A DNA stretch of 17,932 nucleotides, from contig DATDGR010000173.1 of assembly GCA_036521995.1 (NCBI GenBank), positions 1 through 17,932 on the forward strand. The letters run 5' to 3'. This stretch comes from Gp13-AA77 sp036521995 (GTDB lineage Bacteria; Acidobacteriota; Terriglobia; UBA7540). A program made the translations under genes and the position numbers. The stretch's first letter is position 1, and each line of letters opens with the position of its first letter. Positions 5,191-12,020 of this stretch are shown here, one piece after another. The notes below the pieces were generated by a model. It searched no databases. It saw only the letters and a program-made list of their open reading frames with translations, and was not told where the DNA came from.

Positions 5191-7851
5191 CTACTCGTTG
5201 CGCAGCGCCACCATGGGATCGATCTTCGTTGCTCGTCGCGCTGGGATGTAACCGGCCAGCACTCCCACGACCGTGAGCAGGAGCATCGCACTAGCCATCG
5301 TTCCTAGGTCGCTAGGCTTCAGCCCATAGAGCTGCCCTGAGACCAATCGTGTGGCGCCGAAAGCAACAGGCAGTCCGAGGGTCACGCCTGCCGCGATCAG
5401 CAACACTGACTCACCGACGATCATTCTGAGGACTTGTACACGATCTGCACCCAAGGCCATGCGAACACCAATCTCGTTTGTTCTGCGCGCCACGGCGTAG
5501 GCCATGATCCCGTAGAGACCCACACAGGCCAGCAGCAGCGCCAGGGAGGCGAAGAAGCCGGAAAGTGTGGCCATCAGTTGCTCGTGTCCCAGGGATTCGT
5601 CCACGTGGTCGTCGAGCGTCGTGAATCCACCCAAACGTAGCCCTGGGTCAACAGCCCGAATTTCGGTGCGGACTTGTGAGATGACAGCCGCGGGCATGAT
5701 CTGGGTTCGAACTGCGATGCTCATCGGGCCTGGCGACCCCTGAAAGACATCGAAATAAGCCGTGCGCGGAATCCGTTCGCGGAGAGTCTCATACTTGGAG
5801 TCTCTCACGACCCCCACAATTTCGAATTGCTGCTTGTTCTTGTCTACGCCCCACCAGCCGAATTTCCGCCCAATCGGGTTGCTGTTCCCAAAGAAATATC
5901 GGGCCATGGTTTGGTTGATGATTGCGACCTTCGGCGAGTCTTCCGTGTCTCGGGGGCTGAAGTCTCGGCCCAGGAGCAGCGGAGTACGAAGAGTTTCAAA
6001 ATACTTCGGCGCCACACGATTCACGTAAACGGTGATGTTCTCCTCCGGCCTCGACGTGTAGCCCTCGACCCACACAGAATCGTCAATGCCGCCGCCCCCT
6101 GTGATCGGCTCCATCACAGAAGCACTTGCGGAGTGGACGCCGGGGATTGCTTCGATCCTCTCCAGAATCTGTTTGTAGAAGCCCGTTGTGGCCACTCCCT
6201 TATGCTCGCTTTTCGTGGGGTCAACGTCGAATAGCAGCACATTCTTGCGGTCGAATCCCGGATCGATGTTCTCGAGGTTTTCGAGAGTGCGCACAAAAAG
6301 ACCTCCGCCGAACAGTAACAAGAGCGAGAGCGCGACCTGCGAAACCACCAGGACTTGGCCCATACCGAGGCGCGATCGTTTGGAGGATGCCCTGTCGGCG
6401 CTATCTTTGAGGGCAGGGGTGAGATCCACTCGAGTGCTCCGCAGTGCGGGAACCAATCCGAACAGAATCGTAGCCAGAAGCGAGATCGCTCCCGTGAAGC
6501 CCAATATCCGAGGATCGGGACGCACATCGAGGACGAGAGGCCTGCGCCCGACGGACATGAGGGCGACGATGGTATCGCTACCCCAATAAGCGCACAGCAA
6601 GCCGAGAGTGCTCGCCGCGACTGCCAGCATCGCACTTTCGGTGAGAAGTTGGCGGATCAGGCGGAAACGGCCAGCCCCGATAGCCAGGCGTACGGCGATC
6701 TCTTTCCGCCGTACCGCGGCACGTCCCAACAGGAGATTCGCAACGTTTATGCAAGCGATCAGCAGAACCAGGCCTACCATCGTCATCAGGATGGACAACG
6801 TGCTGGAAAGTCCCTTAGGCAAGCCGAAGACAATTCCGCTCGAGGCCGACGTGACATCCAGCCGCTGCGAAAAGAGGTCCCTTCGCTCCGCTGGCGACGC
6901 ACCTTTCATAGGAATTTCAGTCAGGATCTGACGGTGGATGACATCGAGATCAGCGCGGGCTTCTTCTTGGTCCACACCTGGCTTGAGGCGTCCCATGATC
7001 CTCAGCCAGTGATAGTCGGGTTGATCGAGCCACGACTGCTCATCGTGGAAGGCCGGCTCCATTACCATGGGAACGTAAATGTCGGGCGAATACCCGACTT
7101 CCGGACCGGAAAACCCCGGCGGGGTCACTCCAACAATCGTGAACAGTGTTCGATTGAGCGTGATGCTCTTCCCGACGACCGAGGATTCCAGACCGAAGCG
7201 ACGCTTCCAGTACCCGTAGCTGATGACGGCTACAGCGCTGTTCTGCGGCGTCTTGTCGTCCTCACTCGTAAACGTGCGGCCGACTGCGGCATTCACACCT
7301 AGAAAGGGGAAGAAATTGCCGGACACGATTCGCCCGTCGAGCGCCTCAGCCTGACCGTCTACGCTTGAATCCAAGTTGTTCAGCCAGCCGATGGCAACCA
7401 TTTCCGAGCACACATCGTTTCCGTCGCGAAAGCGCCTGTATCCAGGGTACGAGAAGCTTGAAACTCCGTACGGACCGACGGTGGAAAGCTGAACGAGGGC
7501 TTGGGGACTGCGTACCGGGAGGTCCCTCAGCATCACTGCGTCAATCACGCCGAAGATCGCCGTGTTGGCGCCAATGCCCAATGAGAGCGTCAGGACGGCT
7601 ACTGCGGTGAATCCCGGGCTTTTCCTTAGCAGCCGGAGGCCATAGCGAACGTCCTGCAAGAAGCCCTCGATGTAGTTGACTCGGCGCATATCCCGGCACT
7701 CCTCTTTGATCTGCTCGACGCCTCCGAGTTGGCGTAAGGCAGCATATCGAGCGTCCTGCGGCGGCATTCCCTCGTCAAAGAAGACGGTTTGCGCCTCCTC
7801 AACGGAATGCCATGCTTGCGCCGGTTGCCCGTGTTCTTTCGGTTGTCCCAC
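5191..7851 (-). CDS. ADOP-family MacB/FtsX-like ABC transporter permease with replaced N-terminus
   Basis: 886 codons from a GTG. The architecture is the duplicated permease typical of Acidobacteriota: 'MPPQDARYAALRQLGGVEQIKEECRD' region (29-54), first membrane segment with 'LGIGANTAIF' (91-100), a large periplasmic MacB-like domain (about 115-340), three membrane segments of the first FtsX unit (about 345-475), a second periplasmic domain, and a final FtsX unit ending in the canonical 'PMVALRNE'. No ATPase lies alongside, as usual for these orphans. Substrate is unknown; MacB relatives move lipoproteins, peptides or drugs. Residues 1-27 are not ADOP sequence: 'SVEEAQTVFFDE' continues a broken brnT gene. 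About 50 residues usual at the ADOP N-terminus (a basic segment and an Glu-rich helix) are missing. Met29 (7767) is an alternative start with a poorly spaced GAGG. Confidence 0.85.
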   Translation of the reverse strand: MGQPKEHGQPAQAWHSVEEAQTVFFDEGMPPQDARYAALRQLGGVEQIKEECRDMRRVNYIEGFLQDVRYGLRLLRKSPGFTAVAVLTLSLGIGANTAIFGVIDAVMLRDLPVRSPQALVQLSTVGPYGVSSFSYPGYRRFRDGNDVCSEMVAIGWLNNLDSSVDGQAEALDGRIVSGNFFPFLGVNAAVGRTFTSEDDKTPQNSAVAVISYGYWKRRFGLESSVVGKSITLNRTLFTIVGVTPPGFSGPEVGYSPDIYVPMVMEPAFHDEQSWLDQPDYHWLRIMGRLKPGVDQEEARADLDVIHRQILTEIPMKGASPAERRDLFSQRLDVTSASSGIVFGLPKGLSSTLSILMTMVGLVLLIACINVANLLLGRAAVRRKEIAVRLAIGAGRFRLIRQLLTESAMLAVAASTLGLLCAYWGSDTIVALMSVGRRPLVLDVRPDPRILGFTGAISLLATILFGLVPALRSTRVDLTPALKDSADRASSKRSRLGMGQVLVVSQVALSLLLLFGGGLFVRTLENLENIDPGFDRKNVLLFDVDPTKSEHKGVATTGFYKQILERIEAIPGVHSASASVMEPITGGGGIDDSVWVEGYTSRPEENITVYVNRVAPKYFETLRTPLLLGRDFSPRDTEDSPKVAIINQTMARYFFGNSNPIGRKFGWWGVDKNKQQFEIVGVVRDSKYETLRERIPRTAYFDVFQGSPGPMSIAVRTQIMPAAVISQVRTEIRAVDPGLRLGGFTTLDDHVDESLGHEQLMATLSGFFASLALLLACVGLYGIMAYAVARRTNEIGVRMALGADRVQVLRMIVGESVLLIAAGVTLGLPVAFGATRLVSGQLYGLKPSDLGTMASAMLLLTVVGVLAGYIPARRATKIDPMVALRNE

Positions 7852-7871
7852 TCGAAATGAAGCGCAGCCAC
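7768..7871 (-). pseudogene. brnT: Truncated, frameshifted brnT toxin gene fused to the ADOP permease
   Basis: Read leftward from a GTG at 7871, the frame gives Val-Ala-Ala-Leu then 'HFEWDNRKNTGNRRKHGIP', the N-terminal signature of BrnT ribonuclease toxins (FEWD..K...N..KHG). At 7801-7802 the expected Phe codon has lost one T (TTGAG instead of TTTGAG); past it, in the +1 frame, 'EEAQTVFFDE' continues the BrnT pattern (FEEA..VF.D). The match stops at about 7768, where ADOP sequence starts in the same frame. Roughly 33 of about 90 codons remain and no brnA antitoxin gene follows, so the toxin is dead. The event looks like a deletion joining a brnT 5' end to the interior of an ADOP gene, before or after the single-base loss. 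Confidence 0.75.
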
Positions 7872-7878
7872 GCTCAGA

Positions 7879-7907
7879 AGTGTACCTACAATGTAATGGA
7901 CAAGCAA
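7879..7907 (-). promoter_or_regulatory. Predicted promoter with operator-like palindrome, inherited from brnT
   Basis: Leftward TTGCTT (7907-7902), 17-bp spacer, TACACT (7884-7879). The start site would fall near 7872, next to the GTG of the brnT remnant, implying a leaderless or nearly leaderless message. The spacer contains TACA-a-TGTA (7887-7895), a perfect short inverted repeat. BrnA antitoxins are known to autorepress their own operons, so a surviving BrnA-type operator is a reasonable inference. Confidence 0.5.
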
Positions 7908-7997
7908 CCTTGACTTAAGGGTCCGGGCTGCCACCTCCAAAGCATCAGGAGCAAGCAGCGTAGCCCGGTTTCGCAAGGGCCGCAGCTTTTGATTCCG

Positions 7998-8038
7998 AAG
8001 GTCCCAAGAGCGTCGGACCTTGGAAGCGGGTCCGCTTC
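7998..8038. repeat. Two consecutive stem-loops in the divergent intergenic region
   Basis: AAGGTCC (7998-8004) pairs with GGACCTT (8015-8021), and GAAGCG (8023-8028) pairs with CGCTTC (8033-8038) around a 4-base loop. They lie between the divergent brnT/ADOP and fmdE promoters. Neither has a T-tract. The rest of 7908-8080 shows no gene that I recognise. Confidence 0.4.
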
Positions 8039-8081
8039 AAGCAACTAATAATCGCTAGCGGTGCGAGTCTCAAGACTGCAT

Positions 8082-8114
8082 TTGACCCCAAGGCGCGGGA
8101 ACGAAGGCTATAAT
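8082..8114 (+). promoter_or_regulatory. Candidate promoter of the fmdE-rhomboid operon, possibly leaderless
   Basis: A perfect TATAAT (8109-8114) ends seven bases before the GTG at 8121, so transcription would begin on or next to the start codon. TTGACC at 8082-8087 is a possible -35 box, but the spacing is 21 bp, longer than normal. The -10 element is convincing; the -35 assignment is weak. Confidence 0.5.
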
Positions 8115-8120
8115 CGGGGG

Positions 8121-8717
8121 GTGAAGTCCCTGGAGGATTACATTGCCCTGGCTGCCGAGCAACACAAGCACCTTTGCCCCGGGCAGGTGCTGGGCGTGCG
8201 CATGGCGATGCTGGGCCTACGTTCCATCGGCGTCGAGGAACCCGACGCGCACCACAAGCGCCTGCTAACTTTTGTTGAGATCGACCGCTGCGCCACCGAC
8301 GCCGTCAGCCTGGTGACGGGTTGCCGGCTGGGCCTGCGGACGCTGAAATACCTTGATTACGGCAAGGTGGCGGCCACTTTTGTTGATCTCGAGACCGGCA
8401 AGGCGGTGCGGGTGGCGGCGCGCGACGACTCGCGGCTGAAAGCTAAGGCGATGTTCCCGGAATGCGCCCATCCTTATCGCCAGCAGCTCCAAGCCTACAA
8501 GGTGATGGACGATCAGGAGCTGTTCACCCTGCAGCCTGTGCGGGTGAAGCTGGGGCCCGATGACCTGCCCGGCCGGCCCCGGTCGCGTGTGACCTGCCAG
8601 CAGTGCGGCGAGGGCGTCAATGACGGGCGGGAGATGCGGGTGGGCGATCGAGTGCTGTGTCAGGCGTGTGCGGGCGGGGGCTACTACGAACGGCAGGAGC
8701 CAGAAGAAAAACAATGA
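8121..8717 (+). CDS. FmdE-family protein with C-terminal zinc ribbon
   Basis: 198 residues from GTG 8121; a GTG at 8061 would place the promoter inside the gene and is rejected. The FmdE core is clear: 'HKHLCPGQVLGVRMAM' (15-30, with His17 and Cys19) and 'DRCATDAVSLVTGCRLG' (55-71, with Cys57 and Cys68). The C-terminus is a zinc ribbon, CQQC at 159-162 and CQAC at 180-183. FmdE was named for formylmethanofuran dehydrogenase subunit E, but stand-alone FmdE-like proteins occur widely in bacteria without that enzyme, with roles probably linked to molybdenum/tungsten cofactor enzymes or metal handling. No Fmd/Fwd subunit genes are nearby. Its TGA overlaps the ATG of the rhomboid gene (ATGA), so the two are probably translationally coupled. 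Confidence 0.85.
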   Translation: MKSLEDYIALAAEQHKHLCPGQVLGVRMAMLGLRSIGVEEPDAHHKRLLTFVEIDRCATDAVSLVTGCRLGLRTLKYLDYGKVAATFVDLETGKAVRVAARDDSRLKAKAMFPECAHPYRQQLQAYKVMDDQELFTLQPVRVKLGPDDLPGRPRSRVTCQQCGEGVNDGREMRVGDRVLCQACAGGGYYERQEPEEKQ

Positions 8718-10261
8718 GCCCCAGCTTTCAAATCCCAGACTCGGAACCCGGGGGCTTGAATCCCGAACCGCGAACTCCGGACTCCGAACCTGACAAGCCC
8801 CCCGTCTCAAGTCGCGCACCTCGCCGCCCAATGCCAGTGGCCACGCTGGTGATTATCGCGCTGTGCGTGGCGGTCTTCATTCTGCAGACACTGGCCGGCG
8901 GGTCAAAGAATCCTGACGTTTTGCTCGACTTCGGGGCTTCCTTCAAACCCTACTTTCAGCAAGGACAATACTGGCGAGCGGTGATGCCGATGTTTCTCCA
9001 CATCGGCTGGTGGCACCTGTTGGTGAACATGTATGCACTCTATTATCTGGGGCCGCTGCTCGAGGAGATGTACGGCTACGGCCGGTTTGCTTTCATTTAC
9101 GTGCTCGCCGGGATTAGCGGATCCCTGCTTTCCATCTTTCACAGCCACAGCGTGGCGGCAGGCGCTTCGGGTGCGATTTTCGGCGTGGCCGGGGCCATCC
9201 TGGTAGCCGGCTCCCTCCACCGCGAAGCGCTCCCTTACCGGCTGGCCAGGATTTTCAGCCGGGGCAGGCTCGGTCTCACGCTACTCGTCTTTGTCGCAGT
9301 TCAGCTCGCCTTCGGCTACCTCTCGACCAACATCGACAACTGGGGACACCTGGGAGGGCTGGCGGGCGGTGCGATCCTGGCCGCGTTGATCCCGCCTCCG
9401 AAGCTGCCTGACGCTGACGGCTGGGTGGCGGGGCGATCGGCCGGAGCACCACCTTTGATGCCCGGCGGGGCACCTGCCATGGGAGAATCAGCGCCGTCAC
9501 AGGCGATCGTGTGGGTGCCGGTGATCGTGGTGGCGCTGGGAATGATTGCGGCCGCGAGCCACTATCGCGTGGCGCGTCACTTGAGCCGATTGCTGGCCGA
9601 GGGCGCGCGCCTACAGAACGCCAAACAGCTCGACCAAGCCTTCGACCGTTACAGACAGGCGGAGCAGCTCGATCCGCGCGATGAGAGGTCTCACGAGGAA
9701 CTCGCTCTGCTTGATCTTCAGGCTCACCGCCTCCCGGATGCCATCAGCGAATTCAGCCAGGCGCTTCGGATCAATCCGGATTCAATCGAGGCTCAGGCTG
9801 GGCTCGCGGCCGCTTATCAGGAGAGCGGCGATCTTGCCCAGGCGCAGCGCGTCTTCGAGCGCCTGGCCAGCAGCAATCCGCATAGCGTCGAAATCCAGGA
9901 GGAACTGGCGGACATCCTCGCCGGGCAGAAGCTGTATCAGCCCGCCATCGATCATTATGTGGAGGCTCTTCACCTCAGCCCCAACCTGGCGCTTGCCCAC
10001 AATAACCTTGCCTGGCTCTATGCCACAGCTGACGATGAAAAATTCCGCAACCCCAACGCTGCGCTCGATCATGCGGGCAAGGCCGTTGAGTTGACGTCCT
10101 GGCGCCAGCCCGACTTCATCGATACGCTGGCGGAAGCTTTTTACGTGAATGGCAACTACGCCGAGGCGGTGAAAACGCAAGCGAAGGCGCTCCAACTCGC
10201 GCCCGACAACAAAGAACTGCAGGAACACATGGCGCGCTATCAAAAGGCGGCGCAGAATTGA
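8714..10261 (+). CDS. Rhomboid-family intramembrane serine protease with C-terminal TPR domain
   Basis: 515 residues from the ATG at 8714, which shares ATGA with the fmdE stop; an open frame continues upstream to 8657 but inside fmdE. Residues 1-38 are a Pro/Glu/Ser-rich cytoplasmic tail. The rhomboid core follows (about 42-230): 'HIGWWHLLVNMYALYYLG' with His101 and Asn105, 'GASGAIFG' with nucleophile Ser152, and 'GHLGGLAGG' with His212 of the dyad. A Pro/Gly linker and another membrane segment (about 266-281) lead to several TPR units (about 295-510), for example 'AISEFSQALRINPDS'. Rhomboids cut membrane-protein substrates within the bilayer; the TPR part probably recruits partners or substrates. 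Orientation of the TPR domain depends on the extra membrane segment and is not certain. Confidence 0.92.
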   Translation: MSPSFQIPDSEPGGLNPEPRTPDSEPDKPPVSSRAPRRPMPVATLVIIALCVAVFILQTLAGGSKNPDVLLDFGASFKPYFQQGQYWRAVMPMFLHIGWWHLLVNMYALYYLGPLLEEMYGYGRFAFIYVLAGISGSLLSIFHSHSVAAGASGAIFGVAGAILVAGSLHREALPYRLARIFSRGRLGLTLLVFVAVQLAFGYLSTNIDNWGHLGGLAGGAILAALIPPPKLPDADGWVAGRSAGAPPLMPGGAPAMGESAPSQAIVWVPVIVVALGMIAAASHYRVARHLSRLLAEGARLQNAKQLDQAFDRYRQAEQLDPRDERSHEELALLDLQAHRLPDAISEFSQALRINPDSIEAQAGLAAAYQESGDLAQAQRVFERLASSNPHSVEIQEELADILAGQKLYQPAIDHYVEALHLSPNLALAHNNLAWLYATADDEKFRNPNAALDHAGKAVELTSWRQPDFIDTLAEAFYVNGNYAEAVKTQAKALQLAPDNKELQEHMARYQKAAQN

Positions 10262-10284
10262 AGATTGATAACGATGTCAGCGCC

Positions 10285-10313
10285 GGGGATTCCCCTTTCG
10301 CGGGAATGGCCCC
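10285..10313. terminator. Hairpin between convergent rhomboid and lutC genes
   Basis: GGGGATTCCC (10285-10294) can pair with GGGAAT-gg-CCCC (10302-10313) with a 2-base bulge and a 7-base loop. It lies in the 99-bp gap between two convergent stop codons. No T-run follows on either strand, so termination is suggested by position only. Confidence 0.4.
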
Positions 10314-10360
10314 ACCGGCCAATGATTCCGGTATCCCGATTCACCCGACTCTCAAGTCAG

Positions 10361-11080
10361 TTACCAATCTTCGATCAACACGGCGTGAACTTCACGCGGG
10401 CCGTGGACGCCCCGGATTAAAATCTGCTCGATGTCGGCGGTGCGGCTGGTTCCGGTAATCAAGACTACCGAACGGCCCGGAGACGGATTCAGCACCCGCA
10501 AGCCTTCAAGCACTTCCTCGAGAGTTCCCACCACCTGGCGGCGAAGATAGAAAGCGATGTGGATCGGGGGCGCCAGCGATGAAAGCTGGGCGCCCTCGGT
10601 GAGACTGGAAAGTACGAGAGTCCCGCTCTCGGCCAGGGCGAAATCGACGCCAGTTACGCCGGCGGCGGCGGAAAAGCACCGCTCGCGGTAGTCGTGGGCC
10701 GCCGCACCGAACGTGGAGTCTGGGTCGTTACTTGTGCCGACGGGCCAAGTCCACGCGGGTACGCCGATATCCTTGCACACCCCTTCGAGGTCCAGGCGGG
10801 CGAGCAACGGATTCCGGGACAAGACGACGCCATCGGCGCGTTCAACTTTGAAGACCTGGGAAAGCAAGCCGCCGATTTCAGAGCTCTGGATCCGGTGCGC
10901 CGAGGCTCCCACCTTTGTGAGCTCCTGCTCGAACCGGGTTATGAGATCTGCTGGTTCAATCGGGGGAAGAACGGCGCCGAGGTCCGGCAGGGCCGCAAGA
11001 TCGCTCGGGGTGCTGGTCTGGCCTTGGGGCAAGGCGAGCGCCTGGCGAATACGTTGCAACATTTCCTGCCGAGTCGACAA
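10361..11080 (-). CDS. lutC: LutC/YkgG family LUD-domain protein
   Basis: 239 residues. The LUD (lactate utilisation) domain is visible from the glycine-rich 'ALAESGTLVLSS' (about 149-160) and the following 'SLAPPIHIAFY' segment; the C-terminus 'VVLITGTSRTADIEQIL' through 'GPREVHAVLIED' is the usual LutC ending. LutC acts with LutA and LutB (Fe-S/FAD-type proteins) in L-lactate oxidation to pyruvate. Neither partner gene is in this window, so either they lie elsewhere or this copy has another role. The start is a TTG at 11080 preceded by GAAGGTG at suitable spacing; ATG 11062 is the alternative. The gene is transcribed divergently from the dksA-like gene. Confidence 0.85.
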   Translation of the reverse strand: MSTRQEMLQRIRQALALPQGQTSTPSDLAALPDLGAVLPPIEPADLITRFEQELTKVGASAHRIQSSEIGGLLSQVFKVERADGVVLSRNPLLARLDLEGVCKDIGVPAWTWPVGTSNDPDSTFGAAAHDYRERCFSAAAGVTGVDFALAESGTLVLSSLTEGAQLSSLAPPIHIAFYLRRQVVGTLEEVLEGLRVLNPSPGRSVVLITGTSRTADIEQILIRGVHGPREVHAVLIEDW

Positions 11081-11188
11081 AAATGCACCTTCGGGAGCCG
11101 GAGGAGCATTCTAACACGAGTCACTGTTTGCGTAACGGTAACAAAACAATGGATTAATCAAATCTTACGCAGAGTGGCAAAAGAATTG

Positions 11189-11217
11189 TTGAGCAGGGCG
11201 GCCGGATATGCTAATTT
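11189..11217 (+). promoter_or_regulatory. Predicted sigma70 promoter of the DksA-like gene
   Basis: TTGAGC (11189-11194), 17-bp spacer, TAATTT (11212-11217). The start site would be near 11224, giving a leader of about 86 bases that contains the stem-loop at 11265-11286. Confidence 0.5.
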
Positions 11218-11264
11218 CTGCAACCAATTCGGCTCTTGCGACATCGGAAGTAAGTGCAAAAAAA

Positions 11265-11286
11265 GGACAGGGGTTTGGCCCGTCCC
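11265..11286 (+). repeat. Stem-loop in the 5' leader of the DksA-like gene
   Basis: GGAC(A)GGG pairs with CCCGTCC with one bulged A and a short loop, directly after a run of seven A residues. It ends 23 bp before the start codon, so could affect leader structure. On the minus strand it begins GGGGACGGGC, the same ten bases as the stem-loop edge at 5091-5100. Confidence 0.45.
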
Positions 11287-11309
11287 CTGAGTGAAAAGGA
11301 TAAACGAAG

Positions 11310-11660
11310 ATGCCGACTACAATTGTTAAGCCCCGAAAGGCTTCATACAAAACCATTCTGCTGAAGAAGCGGCAGGAACTACTAGCTTCGATTCGGAGTG
11401 AGCCCGACGCTCTCTCAATCATGCAAACGCCCGACGAAGTTGAGTTTGCCGTCAAGACGGCGGCGCAGGACGTTTCGGCAGTCACGGCCGATCTGCGTAG
11501 CCAAACCCTGCGCGAGGTGGAAGGGGCCTTGGTGCGTGTAAGCCGGGGCTCGTATGGTATTTGCGAAACGTGCGGGGATGAGATCGCTTTGGCGCGCCTG
11601 AAAGCGATCCCCTGGGCGCGGCGCTGCGTAACCTGCGAGGAGCTAATGTCGCGGAACTGA
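11310..11660 (+). CDS. DksA/TraR-family C4 zinc-finger protein
   Basis: 116 residues: an N-terminal helical part (about 12-75) and a C-terminal four-cysteine zinc finger, CETC at 85-88 and CVTC at 106-109 (C-x2-C-x17-C-x2-C). Family members enter the secondary channel of RNA polymerase and modulate initiation, often with ppGpp. At the position of the coiled-coil tip motif DxxDxA of E. coli DksA the sequence reads DEVEFA (42-47), i.e. DxxExA. This is shorter than E. coli DksA (151 residues), typical of the short DksA-like group. The SD is AAAAGGA upstream of ATG 11310. It is a single gene with its own promoter and terminator. Confidence 0.88.
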   Translation: MPTTIVKPRKASYKTILLKKRQELLASIRSEPDALSIMQTPDEVEFAVKTAAQDVSAVTADLRSQTLREVEGALVRVSRGSYGICETCGDEIALARLKAIPWARRCVTCEELMSRN

Positions 11661-11687
11661 GTCAGTTACAAAGTCCTTGGACCTGAG

Positions 11688-11714
11688 CGGCGACCCGGCG
11701 GTCGCCGTTTTTTT
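11688..11714 (+). terminator. Intrinsic terminator of the DksA-like gene
   Basis: Perfect 8-bp stem CGGCGACC/GGTCGCCG with loop CGGC, followed immediately by seven T residues (11708-11714), 27 bp after the stop codon. Confidence 0.92.
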
Positions 11715-11909
11715 CACCGCCTCCTGGCAGAGCCCTTGTCACGGAGCGCGACGGAGCCTCCGGCTTCCACCTTCCCAGTCGCCTCGAAGCTAACCATCGC
11801 CAAAGAGGCGGGTTTCGGCGTTTCGAGTGGATCCAACCCTGCTTGCAAATCTCCATGAATTGAATATGTGGTGTATTTCTATAGTCTTAGCTTGGACTGA
11901 CAATTGGTA

Positions 11910-11938
11910 TTGACAAAGCGTCACTCAGCCTTTATGAT
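11910..11938 (+). promoter_or_regulatory. Consensus sigma70 promoter of dnaK
   Basis: TTGACA (11910-11915), exactly 17 bp, TATGAT (11933-11938). The start site is near 11945, giving a leader of about 76 bases. TTAGC-aacc-GCTAA (11938-11951) is a short inverted repeat across the start site. An imperfect GACTGAC/GTCACTC pair flanks the -35 box. No canonical HAIR (CTTGAGT-N7-ACTCAAG) or CIRCE site is seen, although hspR lies downstream. The remainder of 11715-12020 holds no gene that I can support. Confidence 0.85.
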
Positions 11939-12020
11939 TAGCAACCGCTAAGGTCTTGCGGCATCTAAATCGTATTGGTCGGACATGGGTTTAGAGGTCC
12001 GGCTTTGAGGAGATTAGGCA

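Noticed and set aside
6355..7302. 315-codon plus-strand open frame inside the ADOP gene
   Set aside because: It is very rich in Arg/Gln/Asp with no motif and is explained by the ADOP codons on the other strand.
8061..8120. Upstream GTG start of the FmdE-like gene
   Set aside because: It would put TATAAT and the likely transcription start inside the coding region, and the extra residues are not family-like.
11662..11856. 64-codon minus-strand ORF between the dksA-like gene and dnaK
   Set aside because: It has no SD or homology, and overlaps the intrinsic terminator at 11688-11714.
11938..11951. TTAGC/GCTAA as a CIRCE operator
   Set aside because: CIRCE needs TTAGCACTC-N9-GAGTGCTAA; only the outer five bases match and the spacing is four.
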